Positions 8,123 to 15,177 of a stretch of 29,818 nucleotides of DNA are shown here, piece by piece. The notes beneath the pieces are model-generated. The model was given only the letters and a program-made list of their open reading frames with translations, was not told where the DNA came from and ran no database searches. The stretch covers positions 1 through 29,818 of the forward strand of contig CAKUCE010000006.1 of NCBI GenBank assembly GCA_934643535.1. Reading direction: 5' to 3'. The stretch is from an uncultured Clostridia bacterium (lineage in GTDB: Bacteria; Bacillota; Clostridia; Christensenellales; Aristaeellaceae). Every line of letters begins with the position of its first letter. Positions within the stretch are counted from its first letter, which is position 1. The position numbers and the translations under genes are program-made.

Positions 8123-9319
8123 ATGTATCACCGGCGATTCTTCCGTGTCTTATCTCTTCTTTTGACTTTCGCCCTGCTGGCCGGCGGGTTGGCGCTGGCG
8201 GAGGAGGACGTATCCATCACCATTTACGATAACCAGGGCAACGTCGTAGCGGGGGAGGGGGCGGCTACTGCCCCCGAGGGCGGCGAGGACGAGGCCTTGG
8301 AAACCCCCGAGCCCACCCGGGATCCCTCCCTGCCCGTCTACCAGCCGGACGGCTCCATCCTGCTGACCCTTTCCTTTACCGGCGATGTGACCATCGGCTC
8401 CAACGTGCAGGCCAGCTCCTCCATCTTTGAGAAGGAGCTGAAAAAGCAGAAGGGCGATATTACCTTCCCCTTCCGCAACGTTCGGGACATCTTTCTAAAG
8501 GACGACCTGACCATGGTCAACTTTGAGGGCACCCTGACCACCGCCGGAAAAAACCCGAAGAAGCGGGATTATTCCTTCCTTTTCCGGGCCGACCCCAGCT
8601 ATGTGGCCATGCTGCCCGCAGGCGGTATCGATACCGTCTCCTTCGAAAACAACCATGCCGACGACATGGGCGAGGAGGGCCTGAAGGAGACCAGGGCGAC
8701 CCTGCTGTCCGCCGGGATTTCCTACGCCAGCGAGGACGAACCCGCCATTATGACTGTGAAGGGCGTGAAGATCGGCTCTCTGGCCTATCAGACCTTTGAC
8801 GGCCGTCACGACGAACTGATGGAAAAGGTGCCGGGCGATATTGCCGCGCTGCGGGCGCAGGGCTGCGAGTTTATCGTGGTCAGCTACCACTGGGGCAAAG
8901 AAAAGGACTACTCTCCCAACGACAATCAGGTTCGGCTGGGCCGGGCCACCATCGATGCGGGCGCCGATCTGGTGGTGGGCCATCACAGCCACCGCATCAA
9001 TCCCATCGAGTATTACAACGGTAAGTACATTTGCTACTCGCTGGGCAATTTCAGCTTTGCGGGCAACAACAAGCCGGACGATATGTCCACCTACATCTTC
9101 CAGCTTCGGGTGCGCGTCCGGGACGGCGCGGCCAGCAGCGAGGAATTCAAGATCATCCCCTGCCGCATTTCCAGCCGTACCGACTATAATGATTTCGCCC
9201 CCACGCCCTACACCAAGGACACCCATATTGAGGCGGTGCTTCGGGTGCTGAAGGAGAACGGCAGAAATCTGGAATATGCGGTGGAATCCTATCCGCTGAA
9301 ATTTTCGGACGAGGAATAA
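8123..9319 (+). CDS. Secreted CapA-like (PGA_cap) metallophosphatase-fold protein
   Basis: A 398-residue exported protein. The signal peptide is MYHRRFFR plus a hydrophobic core, with likely cleavage after ALA (residue 26). A ~55-residue acidic linker follows, then a CapA/PgsA-type domain: LTLSFTGDVTIGSN, MVNFEGTLTT, VSFENNHADDMG, VVSYHWGKEKDYSPN, DLVVGHHSHRI and YSLGNFSFAGN. The family is named for poly-gamma-glutamate capsule synthesis and has a calcineurin-like fold; metal-binding Asp, Asn and His positions are visible. Many clostridial members lie outside capsule operons and have unknown roles, and no pgsB/pgsC neighbours are seen here. The ATG at 8123 was chosen for the AAAGGAG at 8107-8113; an in-frame upstream start at 8084 lacks a site. 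A strong terminator follows. Confidence 0.88.
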   Translation: MYHRRFFRVLSLLLTFALLAGGLALAEEDVSITIYDNQGNVVAGEGAATAPEGGEDEALETPEPTRDPSLPVYQPDGSILLTLSFTGDVTIGSNVQASSSIFEKELKKQKGDITFPFRNVRDIFLKDDLTMVNFEGTLTTAGKNPKKRDYSFLFRADPSYVAMLPAGGIDTVSFENNHADDMGEEGLKETRATLLSAGISYASEDEPAIMTVKGVKIGSLAYQTFDGRHDELMEKVPGDIAALRAQGCEFIVVSYHWGKEKDYSPNDNQVRLGRATIDAGADLVVGHHSHRINPIEYYNGKYICYSLGNFSFAGNNKPDDMSTYIFQLRVRVRDGAASSEEFKIIPCRISSRTDYNDFAPTPYTKDTHIEAVLRVLKENGRNLEYAVESYPLKFSDEE

Positions 9320-9337
9320 AAGCGGCTGAGAAGACTG

Positions 9338-9392
9338 AAAACCCGGAGTTTTCCGCTGCCGGAAGGGCAGGAACGGAAAGCTCCGGGTTTTT
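9338..9392 (+). terminator. Intrinsic terminator after the CapA-like gene
   Basis: A long hairpin pairs AAAACCCGGAG and TTTTCCG (9338-9355) with CGGAAAG and CTCCGGGTTTT (9374-9391). The inner part of the loop (CTGCC/GGCAG) can also pair. It ends in a run of T. It closes the fhs-Lrp-aminotransferase-CapA transcription unit. Confidence 0.9.
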
Positions 9393-9439
9393 CATAGATT
9401 GTTGGGAAAGGAAAAAGCAGGAGAGCTGTTTCAGACTGT

Positions 9440-9576
9440 TGAAAAACCCCTGATTGGCCGCCATCGCCCGCGAACAGCGCTCTGCGGCCCGCTCCCCTAC
9501 ACGGGGCGCGGGCTTCGGACTGCAGTAGTCCCTGCAACGATTGAGTGGCAGCAGTGCCTCCTGCACCTCCACTTTT
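9440..9576 (-). other. Structured non-coding stretch downstream of the metallophosphoesterase gene
   Basis: Between the terminator and the end of the 9577 gene lies a run of small dyads: GGCCGC/GCGGCC (about 9457-9489), GCCCGC and CCCC (9487-9497) with GGGG and GCGGGC (9503-9513), GGACT/AGTCC (about 9517-9531), and AGTGG/CCACT (about 9544-9573). No coding frame looks real. It may be a structured 3' UTR, a small RNA or decayed sequence. No classic U-tract follows any of the hairpins on either strand. Confidence 0.35.
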
Positions 9577-10464
9577 TCAGCGGCTTTTTAAGGTGATCAG
9601 ATGAATCTGCGGCCTGGCGAACAGCCGCACCGGCGCGCCGGAGGTGCCCACGCCGTTGCTGATCAGCACGGCGGCGCGGTTTTCTTCCAGCCAGCCGCTC
9701 ATATACCGGGGGCCTACATCCGTCTTGAGATTGAAGAAGGGCGATTTTCCCAGAAAGCTGATCTGTCCGCCGTGTGTGTGGCCGAAAAGGGCCAGATCGA
9801 ACCAGTGGTTGTCGCCGTCGCTGCTGCGGGCCTTGAGCATGTCGGGCAGCAGGTCGGGGGTATGGCCGGCAAAAATCACAAAATCGCTGGATTTGACCTG
9901 CGAGGCCACGCCCTCGATGTCCGGGTAGCCGTTGTAATAGTCGTCCACGCCCGCAATGTAGAAATAGGTCTGGCCGCGCTTGACTGCGGCTACGTTGTTC
10001 ACCAGCGGAATGATCCCCCGGCCCTTGATGGTGCCGATCAGCACGGACAGATTGCTCTCCGGCTCGGTGCGGTCGTGATTGCCCAGCACCGCGTACACGC
10101 CGATGCGGGCGGAAAGGGAGGGCAGGTTTTCAAAAAAAGCGATGGCGCCGTCGCTGTCTTCGGCATAGTCGCCGCCCAGAATGACCAGATCGGCGCTGAG
10201 GCCGTTGATGGTTTTGACCAGTTCATTGACCCGGCTCTGGGAAAAAAAGCGGCCCTGATGAATATCCGTGGCGTAGACGATCTTCAGGTTTTTCAGATTG
10301 GCGGGCAGGTTGGCTACCTGCACCGTGTGTTTATCCACCGTCAGCATGGCCGCTTCAATAAAGGGGTAAACGCACAGCGCCAGAAGCGCCAGAGCCAGAA
10401 GCGCCAGCCGGAGGGGAAAATGCCGCCGTTGAGGTTTTCGATAGCGGTAGCGATATTTCGGCAT
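9577..10464 (-). CDS. YkuE-like membrane-anchored metallophosphoesterase
   Basis: A 295-residue protein of the YkuE/YaeI-like calcineurin family. A basic N-terminus (MPKYRYRYRKPQRR) and one membrane segment (~16-36) suggest a signal anchor with the enzyme outside the cell. Metal-binding motifs are in order: YATDIHQG (DxH), ILGGDYAEDSD (GGDY, replacing the usual GDxxD), AVLGNHD (GNHD), FAGHTP and ALFGHTHGGQ. The family includes enzymes that act on UDP-sugars or lipid A precursors; here the substrate is unknown. The ATG at 10464 has AAGGAGG close upstream. A longer frame back to 10575 would begin within the promoter region. Expression is divergent from the flavin-reductase gene through overlapping promoters. 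Confidence 0.9.
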   Translation of the reverse strand: MPKYRYRYRKPQRRHFPLRLALLALALLALCVYPFIEAAMLTVDKHTVQVANLPANLKNLKIVYATDIHQGRFFSQSRVNELVKTINGLSADLVILGGDYAEDSDGAIAFFENLPSLSARIGVYAVLGNHDRTEPESNLSVLIGTIKGRGIIPLVNNVAAVKRGQTYFYIAGVDDYYNGYPDIEGVASQVKSSDFVIFAGHTPDLLPDMLKARSSDGDNHWFDLALFGHTHGGQISFLGKSPFFNLKTDVGPRYMSGWLEENRAAVLISNGVGTSGAPVRLFARPQIHLITLKSR

Positions 10465-10527
10465 GGGGGAAGCCTCCTTCCATCGGAAACGGGGAAGGCC
10501 CGGAGGTTTTGTCAGATTGGCCGGGCA

Positions 10528-10556
10528 TTGACAGAGGAACCTGTTCATTGTACACT
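10528..10556 (+). promoter_or_regulatory. Promoter of the flavin reductase gene
   Basis: Perfect TTGACA (10528-10533), a 17-base spacer and TACACT (10551-10556). Expected start near 10563, 25 bases before the ATG. Confidence 0.75.
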
Positions 10557-10575
10557 TTTTGAAAAAAGGACACAA
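10547..10575 (-). promoter_or_regulatory. Likely promoter of the metallophosphoesterase gene
   Basis: On the minus strand TTGTGT (10570-10575), a 17-base spacer and TACAAT (10547-10552). The -10 box shares two bases with the -10 of the opposing promoter at 10528-10556, so both promoters cannot be occupied at once. The -35 is weak. Confidence 0.5.
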
Positions 10576-10587
10576 GGGGGAAGCCAG

Positions 10588-11223
10588 ATGAAAACCGACA
10601 GTGGAAAAATTTTCCGGCCGATCGGGCCGACGACCTATTTAAGCCCGATCCCGGCGGTGATGCTGGGCTGCGCTGATCCGGAGAACGGTTATAAGGCCAA
10701 CCTGATCACCGTGGCATGGACGGGCGTGGTTTGCACGAAGCCGCCCATGATCTCCGTCAGCATCCGCAAAAGCCGGCTGAGCCACGGGATCATCTGGCGC
10801 ACGGGGGAATTTACCCTGAACCTGACGGGCCGCGAACTGTGCCGGGCCACGGATTTCTGCGGGGTCAAAAGCGGCCGGGACGTGCAGAAATTCGAAGCCT
10901 GCGGCCTGACTCCCATTCCCGCGCCGCCCCTTGTCCATGCCCCCGCCGTGGCGGAAGCGCCCGCCTACCTGTGCTGCCGGGTGAAAAGCGTGCAGGAGCT
11001 GGGCAGTCACGACCTGTTTCTGGCGGAGGTCGTGCAGGTCTATGTGGCGGACAGGTATTTCACCGAGTCCGGCTCCATCCGGGAAGAAGACATGGAACTG
11101 GTGGCTTATATCCACGGCAAATACTATGCCGTTGGAAAGCAGCTGGGCTTTTTCGGTTATTCCGTGGCCTCACCGGAGGCACTGAAGCGCCGGGAGAGCC
11201 AGAACGCTTCGAAACGCTCCTGA
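10588..11223 (+). CDS. Flavin reductase-like FMN-binding split-barrel protein
   Basis: A 211-residue protein of the flavin-reductase-like/flavoredoxin type. Visible features are the N-terminal PTTYLSPIPAVMLGC, the KANLITVAWTGVVCTKPPM segment (start of the FMN-binding barrel), SVSIRKSRLSH, GEFTLNL and the TDFCGVKSGRDVQKF region. Such proteins bind FMN and pass electrons between NAD(P)H and flavins or act as flavoredoxins in anaerobes. The family resemblance is clear but the donor and acceptor are unknown. The ATG at 10588 follows an AAGGGGG site and the 10528-10556 promoter. An open frame extending upstream to 9601 is antisense to the metallophosphoesterase and is not part of the gene. The HAD phosphatase gene begins 16 bases after the stop. 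Confidence 0.88.
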   Translation: MKTDSGKIFRPIGPTTYLSPIPAVMLGCADPENGYKANLITVAWTGVVCTKPPMISVSIRKSRLSHGIIWRTGEFTLNLTGRELCRATDFCGVKSGRDVQKFEACGLTPIPAPPLVHAPAVAEAPAYLCCRVKSVQELGSHDLFLAEVVQVYVADRYFTESGSIREEDMELVAYIHGKYYAVGKQLGFFGYSVASPEALKRRESQNASKRS

Positions 11224-11239
11224 GAAAGTGAGGGATCTT

Positions 11240-11920
11240 ATGGCCTGTGAGCTGCTGCTGGCCGACGCGGACGGCACGCTTTTCGATTTCGACGCGGGCG
11301 AGCAGATCGCGCTGACCGCTCTGTTTACCCATTTTGACATTCCTGTTCGGGAAGCGTTTTATCAGACCTACCATCGTATCAACCGGGAGCAGTGGAGCCT
11401 GCTGGAAAAGGGACAGACCACCCTGCCGGAATTGCAGGTGGCGCGCATGGCGCGCTTCCTTGAGGCCGTCGGTCTGCGCCGTTCCCCGGAGGAGATGCAC
11501 CTGTTTTTTCGGGATCAGCTGAGCCGCCAGAGTATTCTTCTGCCTGGGGCGGAAGCCTTCTGCGCCCAGGTGGCCGAGCGTATGCCCATTTGTCTGGTAA
11601 CCAACGGCGTGGCGGTCATCCAGCATGCCCGGTTCGACCACTGCCCTCTTTCGCCCTATCTGAGCGGCCTGTTCATCAGCGAGGAGCTGGGCGCGGCCAA
11701 GCCGGACCCTGCCATCGTATGGGCGGCGCTGGGCCGCATGAATGTGGCCCCGGAAAAGGCGGTCATGCTTGGAGATAGCGCGGCGGCGGATATCCCCGCA
11801 GCCAATGCCGCCGGGGTGTTCAGCATTCTGTTTACCAACGGCCGCCCCGTTCCGGCGGGCCATGGAGCCGCGGCGGCGGTCCGCAGCTATGAGGAGGCCC
11901 TGCAGCTGATTCTTGGCTGA
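11240..11920 (+). CDS. YjjG/YfnB-like HAD phosphatase (nucleotidase)
   Basis: A 226-residue haloacid-dehalogenase hydrolase. Motif I is LLLADADGTLFDFDAGE (catalytic Asp9 and Asp11), motif II CLVTNG (Thr/Asn), motif III AAKPDPAIV (Lys) and motif IV MLGDSAAADI (Asp). An alpha-helical cap lies between motif I and II. The sequence around motif I is typical of the YjjG/YfnB branch, whose members dephosphorylate non-canonical pyrimidine nucleotides as house-cleaning enzymes; substrate assignment here is by family only. The ATG at 11240 is preferred (GTGAGG six bases upstream) over the in-frame GTG at 11228, which lies inside that site. It is in the same direction as the flavin reductase gene and probably shares its promoter. 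Confidence 0.88.
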   Translation: MACELLLADADGTLFDFDAGEQIALTALFTHFDIPVREAFYQTYHRINREQWSLLEKGQTTLPELQVARMARFLEAVGLRRSPEEMHLFFRDQLSRQSILLPGAEAFCAQVAERMPICLVTNGVAVIQHARFDHCPLSPYLSGLFISEELGAAKPDPAIVWAALGRMNVAPEKAVMLGDSAAADIPAANAAGVFSILFTNGRPVPAGHGAAAAVRSYEEALQLILG

Positions 11921-11941
11921 TGAAACGGACGGATTCTCCGC

Positions 11942-11970
11942 TATACAAACCCCGTTTTCCTGCTTATAAT
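11942..11970 (+). promoter_or_regulatory. Promoter of ktrB
   Basis: TATACA (11942-11947), a 17-base spacer and perfect TATAAT (11965-11970). The -10 box lies in the loop of the hairpin at 11947-11990. Expected start near 11977. Confidence 0.7.
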
Positions 11971-11990
11971 AGAAGGGGAACGGGGTTTTG
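11947..11990 (+). terminator. Terminator-like hairpin after the HAD gene, overlapping the ktrB promoter
   Basis: AAACCCCGTTTTCC (11947-11960) pairs with GGGGAACGGGGTTT (11975-11988) as a 14-bp stem with two G-U pairs and a 14-base loop, followed by a short T run ending at 11989. The T run is weak, so termination may be partial. Confidence 0.55.
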
Positions 11991-12035
11991 CTGATGGGGA
12001 AGAACGAGAGAAACGATCAGAAAGGATCTGCTATT

Positions 12036-13430
12036 TTGAACGAAAAGGATGCTTTTTCGAACCGGAGGGAGCCGCTGGGCCGCCGGCCGCTGTCTCCCGG
12101 ACGGGCGCTTTGTCTTGGCTTTCTGGCGTTGATCCTGCTGGGCGGGCTGCTTCTGACCCTGCCCGCCGCCAGCGCCGGGGGAGAATCCATCGGATTTTTG
12201 AAGGGGCTGTTTACCGCCACGTCCGCCGTATGCGTCACCGGTCTTTCGCTGATTGAGGCCGGGCGCGACCTGAGCCTTTTCGGGCAGATCGTGCTGCTGT
12301 GCCTGATCCAGGTGGGCGGGCTGGGCTTTATGGCCTTTGCCACGCTGGGCATGGTGCTGATCGGCAGGCGTATTTCGCTGCACAGCCGCATCCTGTTAAG
12401 CGAGTCCATGAACCAGAACGGTCTGTCCGGCATGGTGCGCCTGAGCCTATGGTTTTTCGCAATGGCGCTGGTCATCGAATTGTCGGGCGCGGCGCTGCTG
12501 GCCGTGCGGCTGGTCCCCCGCTATGGAACGGGCCGCGGCCTGTGGCTGAGCCTGTTCACCGCGGTGAGCGCTTTCTGCAACGCGGGCTTTGACCTGTTCG
12601 GCAGCGGCAACAGCCTGCTTGCCTTCCGGCAGGAGCCGCTGGTGCTGTGGACGCTGATCGGGCTGATCCAGCTGGGCGGCATGGGTTTCGCGGTGATGCT
12701 GGAGCTGCTGCGCCATCGGAAGAGTCTGGGGCGGATGTCCCTGCATACCAAGCTGGTGCTGGCCGTCAACGGGGCGCTGCTGGCGGGCGGCTCGCTGGCC
12801 GTTTTCCTGCTGGAAGGGCAGAATCCGGCTACGCTGGGCCGGGAGGGCATGACCCTCTGGGATAAAGTGACCGGCAGCGTTTTTCAGGCCGTCACCTGCC
12901 GCACGGCGGGCTTTGCCGCCGTCAGTCAGGACGCGATGAACGATTCCACCAAGCTGCTCAGCTGCCTGATGATGTTCATCGGAGCGTCGCCCGCGTCCAC
13001 CGGCGGCGGTGTCAAGACCACCACGCTGGCGGCGCTGCTGCTGCTGGTACACAGCGTGGTGCGGGGCCGGGACCGGATCACCGCCTTCGGCAAGGAGATT
13101 TCGCAGGAAACGGGCCGCCGGGCCGTCGCCCTGACGGTGATCGCCACGTCCTTCGTGCTGGCCGTGACCTGCGCCCTGTCGATTCTGGAGCGCCGGCACG
13201 GCGTCAGCCTGACGAATCTGGTTTTTGAGACGGTCTCCGCCGTGTCCACCACGGGCCTGAGCGCAGCGGGTACGGGAACCCTGCGCCGCAGTTCTCAAAT
13301 TCTGTTGATGCCCCTGATGTATCTGGGCCGGGTAGGCCCGCTGACGCTGGCCACGGCACTGATCCGCCGGGAAAAGGACGGCGCGCGGAATCGGGTGCAT
13401 TTCCCCGAGGAAAAGATCATGATCGGATAA
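12036..13430 (+). CDS. ktrB: KtrB/TrkH-type potassium channel subunit
   Basis: An integral membrane protein of about 464 residues with four repeated membrane-pore-membrane units. The four selectivity-filter segments are visible: TATSAVCVTGLSLIE, SAFCNAGFDLF, VTCRTAGFAAV and VSAVSTTGLSAAG. Each has the filter glycine that lines the K+ pathway. It forms the translocating dimer of the Ktr system, gated by the cytosolic KtrA ring encoded next door. The start is uncertain. TTG at 12036 has AAAGGA (12021-12026) nine bases upstream, whereas the in-frame ATG at 11994 lies 17 bases after the predicted transcription start and has only a poor G-rich site. I chose TTG; ATG would add 14 residues and does not affect the domains. 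Only 53 bases separate its stop from ktrA. Confidence 0.92.
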   Translation: MNEKDAFSNRREPLGRRPLSPGRALCLGFLALILLGGLLLTLPAASAGGESIGFLKGLFTATSAVCVTGLSLIEAGRDLSLFGQIVLLCLIQVGGLGFMAFATLGMVLIGRRISLHSRILLSESMNQNGLSGMVRLSLWFFAMALVIELSGAALLAVRLVPRYGTGRGLWLSLFTAVSAFCNAGFDLFGSGNSLLAFRQEPLVLWTLIGLIQLGGMGFAVMLELLRHRKSLGRMSLHTKLVLAVNGALLAGGSLAVFLLEGQNPATLGREGMTLWDKVTGSVFQAVTCRTAGFAAVSQDAMNDSTKLLSCLMMFIGASPASTGGGVKTTTLAALLLLVHSVVRGRDRITAFGKEISQETGRRAVALTVIATSFVLAVTCALSILERRHGVSLTNLVFETVSAVSTTGLSAAGTGTLRRSSQILLMPLMYLGRVGPLTLATALIRREKDGARNRVHFPEEKIMIG

Positions 13431-13483
13431 GACGTATCGGAACGGGGACGAAAAAACGCGAGCATGGAGAAAGGACTTTGATC

Positions 13484-14134
13484 ATGAAAAACAGGCAATA
13501 TCTGGTATTCGGTCTGGGACGCTTCGGCTCCAGCCTGGCCCGGGCCCTGTGCGCCCAGGGGCAGGAGGCGCTGGCCGTGGACAGCGATCAGGAACTGGTC
13601 AACCAGATCGCGCCCCATGTGACGCAGGCCCTGCAGCTGGACGCGACGGATGAAGAGGCCCTGCGTTCGCTGGGCGTGCAGAACTTCGACGCGGCGGTGG
13701 TGGCCATTGGGCAGAACACCCGGGACAGCATTCTGATCTGCGTCCTGCTGAAGGAGATGGGCATTCCCTACCTGATCGCCAAGGCCAACGACGACCTGCA
13801 CGCCAAGGTGCTTCGGAAGATCGGCGTGGATCGGGTGGTCTTTCCGGAGCGGGACATGGGCGTTCGGCTGGCCCGATCCATCGTAACGCCCTCGGTGCTG
13901 GATCTGATGGAGCTGAGCGGCGATTACCAGCTGGCGGAGATCCTCCTGCCCGACGGGTGGGAGGGCGAAAGCCTGCGCAGCGCCGACGTGCGCCGCAAAT
14001 ACGGCGTGAATATCCTCTCCGTCCACCGGGAGGGCCGCTATCTGGTGGCCCCCGCCCCGGACATGCCCTTCCAGACCGGCGATACCCTGCTGGTGATGGG
14101 CCGCCGGGAGGATGTGGAAAAGCTGCGCAGGTAA
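13484..14134 (+). CDS. ktrA: KtrA-type potassium uptake regulatory protein (RCK domains)
   Basis: A 216-residue cytosolic protein. The N-terminal RCK_N Rossmann domain (~4-125) has FGLGRFGSSLA (GxGxxG) and a following VDSDQE acidic end that suggests NAD/ATP-type nucleotide binding. The C-terminal RCK_C domain (~140-216) is the place where c-di-AMP binds in several KtrA proteins; whether it does here is unknown. KtrA forms an octameric ring that gates KtrB in response to nucleotides. ATG at 13484 is preferred because AGAAAGGA sits nine bases upstream; the TTG at 13478 is too close to that site. It is cotranscribed with ktrB. Confidence 0.93.
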   Translation: MKNRQYLVFGLGRFGSSLARALCAQGQEALAVDSDQELVNQIAPHVTQALQLDATDEEALRSLGVQNFDAAVVAIGQNTRDSILICVLLKEMGIPYLIAKANDDLHAKVLRKIGVDRVVFPERDMGVRLARSIVTPSVLDLMELSGDYQLAEILLPDGWEGESLRSADVRRKYGVNILSVHREGRYLVAPAPDMPFQTGDTLLVMGRREDVEKLRR

Positions 14135-14137
14135 GCC

Positions 14138-14244
14138 GGAAAAAAGTTTTTTTCCAAAAACGGGAACAAATCCCACCCCTTCCATCGTCATACATATAGG
14201 AGGTCTGCCGGTCATAGGCTGATAGCGCCCGGACAAGCAGACCT
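14138..14244 (+). other. Intergenic dyads between ktrA and the esterase gene
   Basis: GGAAAAAA (14138-14145) can pair with TTTTTTCC (14148-14155), but the A/T stem and two-base loop make a poor terminator. Further on, AGGTCTGC (14201-14208) is perfectly complementary to GCAGACCT (14237-14244) across a 28-base loop, just upstream of the esterase ribosome site. No convincing promoter is visible. Confidence 0.4.
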
Positions 14245-14261
14245 GAAAGGATGAAAATCAG

Positions 14262-15032
14262 ATGAAACCTACGCCTGAAGGATATTTTGACCGCCCTGTG
14301 TGCCAGCCCGTCGATTTTCAGGGGGACGGCAACGGCATTCTGCTGATGCATGGTTTTACGGGAAGCCCCGCCCATATGAGAATGCTGGCCGATGGGCTGG
14401 CAGAAAAGGGCTACACCGTCCGCTCCATCTGCCTGCCGGGCCACGCCGCCACCGAGGAAGACATGGCTAAAGAAAGCTGGCAGAGCTGGCTTCAGGCGGC
14501 CAAGACCGCCGTTGTGGAAATGAAGGAAACCTGCCAAACCGTTACGGTCTGCGGCCTGAGCATGGGCGGCGTGCTGGCCCTGCTGCTGGCGGAGCAGATG
14601 AAGGTGGACGCATGCATTCCCATTTCCGCGCCCATGGCTACGAAAAACCGCTTTCTGTGCCTGTCCGGCCTGATGGGCAAGGTGATTCCGCGCATTTCCT
14701 GGGGCGATCACCCGGAGCGCAGCAGTGTGCTGAACGCGGAGTATGATTTCGGCTACACCGGCTTTCCCACGGCCAAGGGCGCGGATCTGTACCATCTGAT
14801 CCGGCTGGCCCGGAAGAATCTTTTCAATATTACCTGCCCGGTGCTGGCAGTGCAGTCTGAAGACGACGAGACGGTTTGGGAGGGCAGCGCGGACTGCATC
14901 CTGAATGGCGTCAGCAGCGAAAAGAAATGGAAGCTGTGGCTCCACGGCGTGCCCCACGTCTGCACCATTTCGCAGGAGGAACCGGCGATCCTGGAGGGGA
15001 TCGTAAAGGTACTGGAACAGATTCGTCAATAA
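14262..15032 (+). CDS. Est30-like alpha/beta-hydrolase (carboxylesterase)
   Basis: A 256-residue alpha/beta-hydrolase similar to the Est30 carboxylesterase / monoacylglycerol-lipase type. The oxyanion segment is LLMHGFTGSP, the nucleophile elbow GLSMGG, the acid VQSEDDETV and the histidine LHGVPHVCTI near the C-terminus. No signal peptide is present, so it acts in the cytoplasm. The usual substrates of this family are short-chain esters or acylglycerols. Start ATG at 14262, with GAAAGGA about ten bases upstream. It stands alone between ktrA and the giant surface-protein gene. Confidence 0.9.
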   Translation: MKPTPEGYFDRPVCQPVDFQGDGNGILLMHGFTGSPAHMRMLADGLAEKGYTVRSICLPGHAATEEDMAKESWQSWLQAAKTAVVEMKETCQTVTVCGLSMGGVLALLLAEQMKVDACIPISAPMATKNRFLCLSGLMGKVIPRISWGDHPERSSVLNAEYDFGYTGFPTAKGADLYHLIRLARKNLFNITCPVLAVQSEDDETVWEGSADCILNGVSSEKKWKLWLHGVPHVCTISQEEPAILEGIVKVLEQIRQ

Positions 15033-15068
15033 ATATCCGAATTTTTATCACGAAAATGTTACAGCCTC

Positions 15069-15097
15069 TTTACAAATTGAAACGAATCTGGTATCAT
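15069..15097 (+). promoter_or_regulatory. Promoter of the giant Ig-like protein gene
   Basis: TTTACA (15069-15074), a 17-base spacer and TATCAT (15092-15097), one mismatch in each box. Expected start near 15104, leaving a 74-base leader with GGAGGG at 15163-15168. Confidence 0.8.
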
Positions 15098-15177
15098 TTG
15101 CAATGGATTATCGCAGTATACAAGGCGGGCCTGTCGGTTCAGCCGCCGCGATACGCTGTTATGGAGGGATACGGACT

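Noticed and set aside
9601..10587. Upstream extension of the flavin reductase frame to 540 residues
   Set aside because: The extension is antisense to the metallophosphoesterase gene. A promoter and ribosome site directly precede the ATG at 10588.
14138..14155. Terminator after ktrA
   Set aside because: The stem is mostly A-T with a two-base loop, so it is unlikely to stop transcription.
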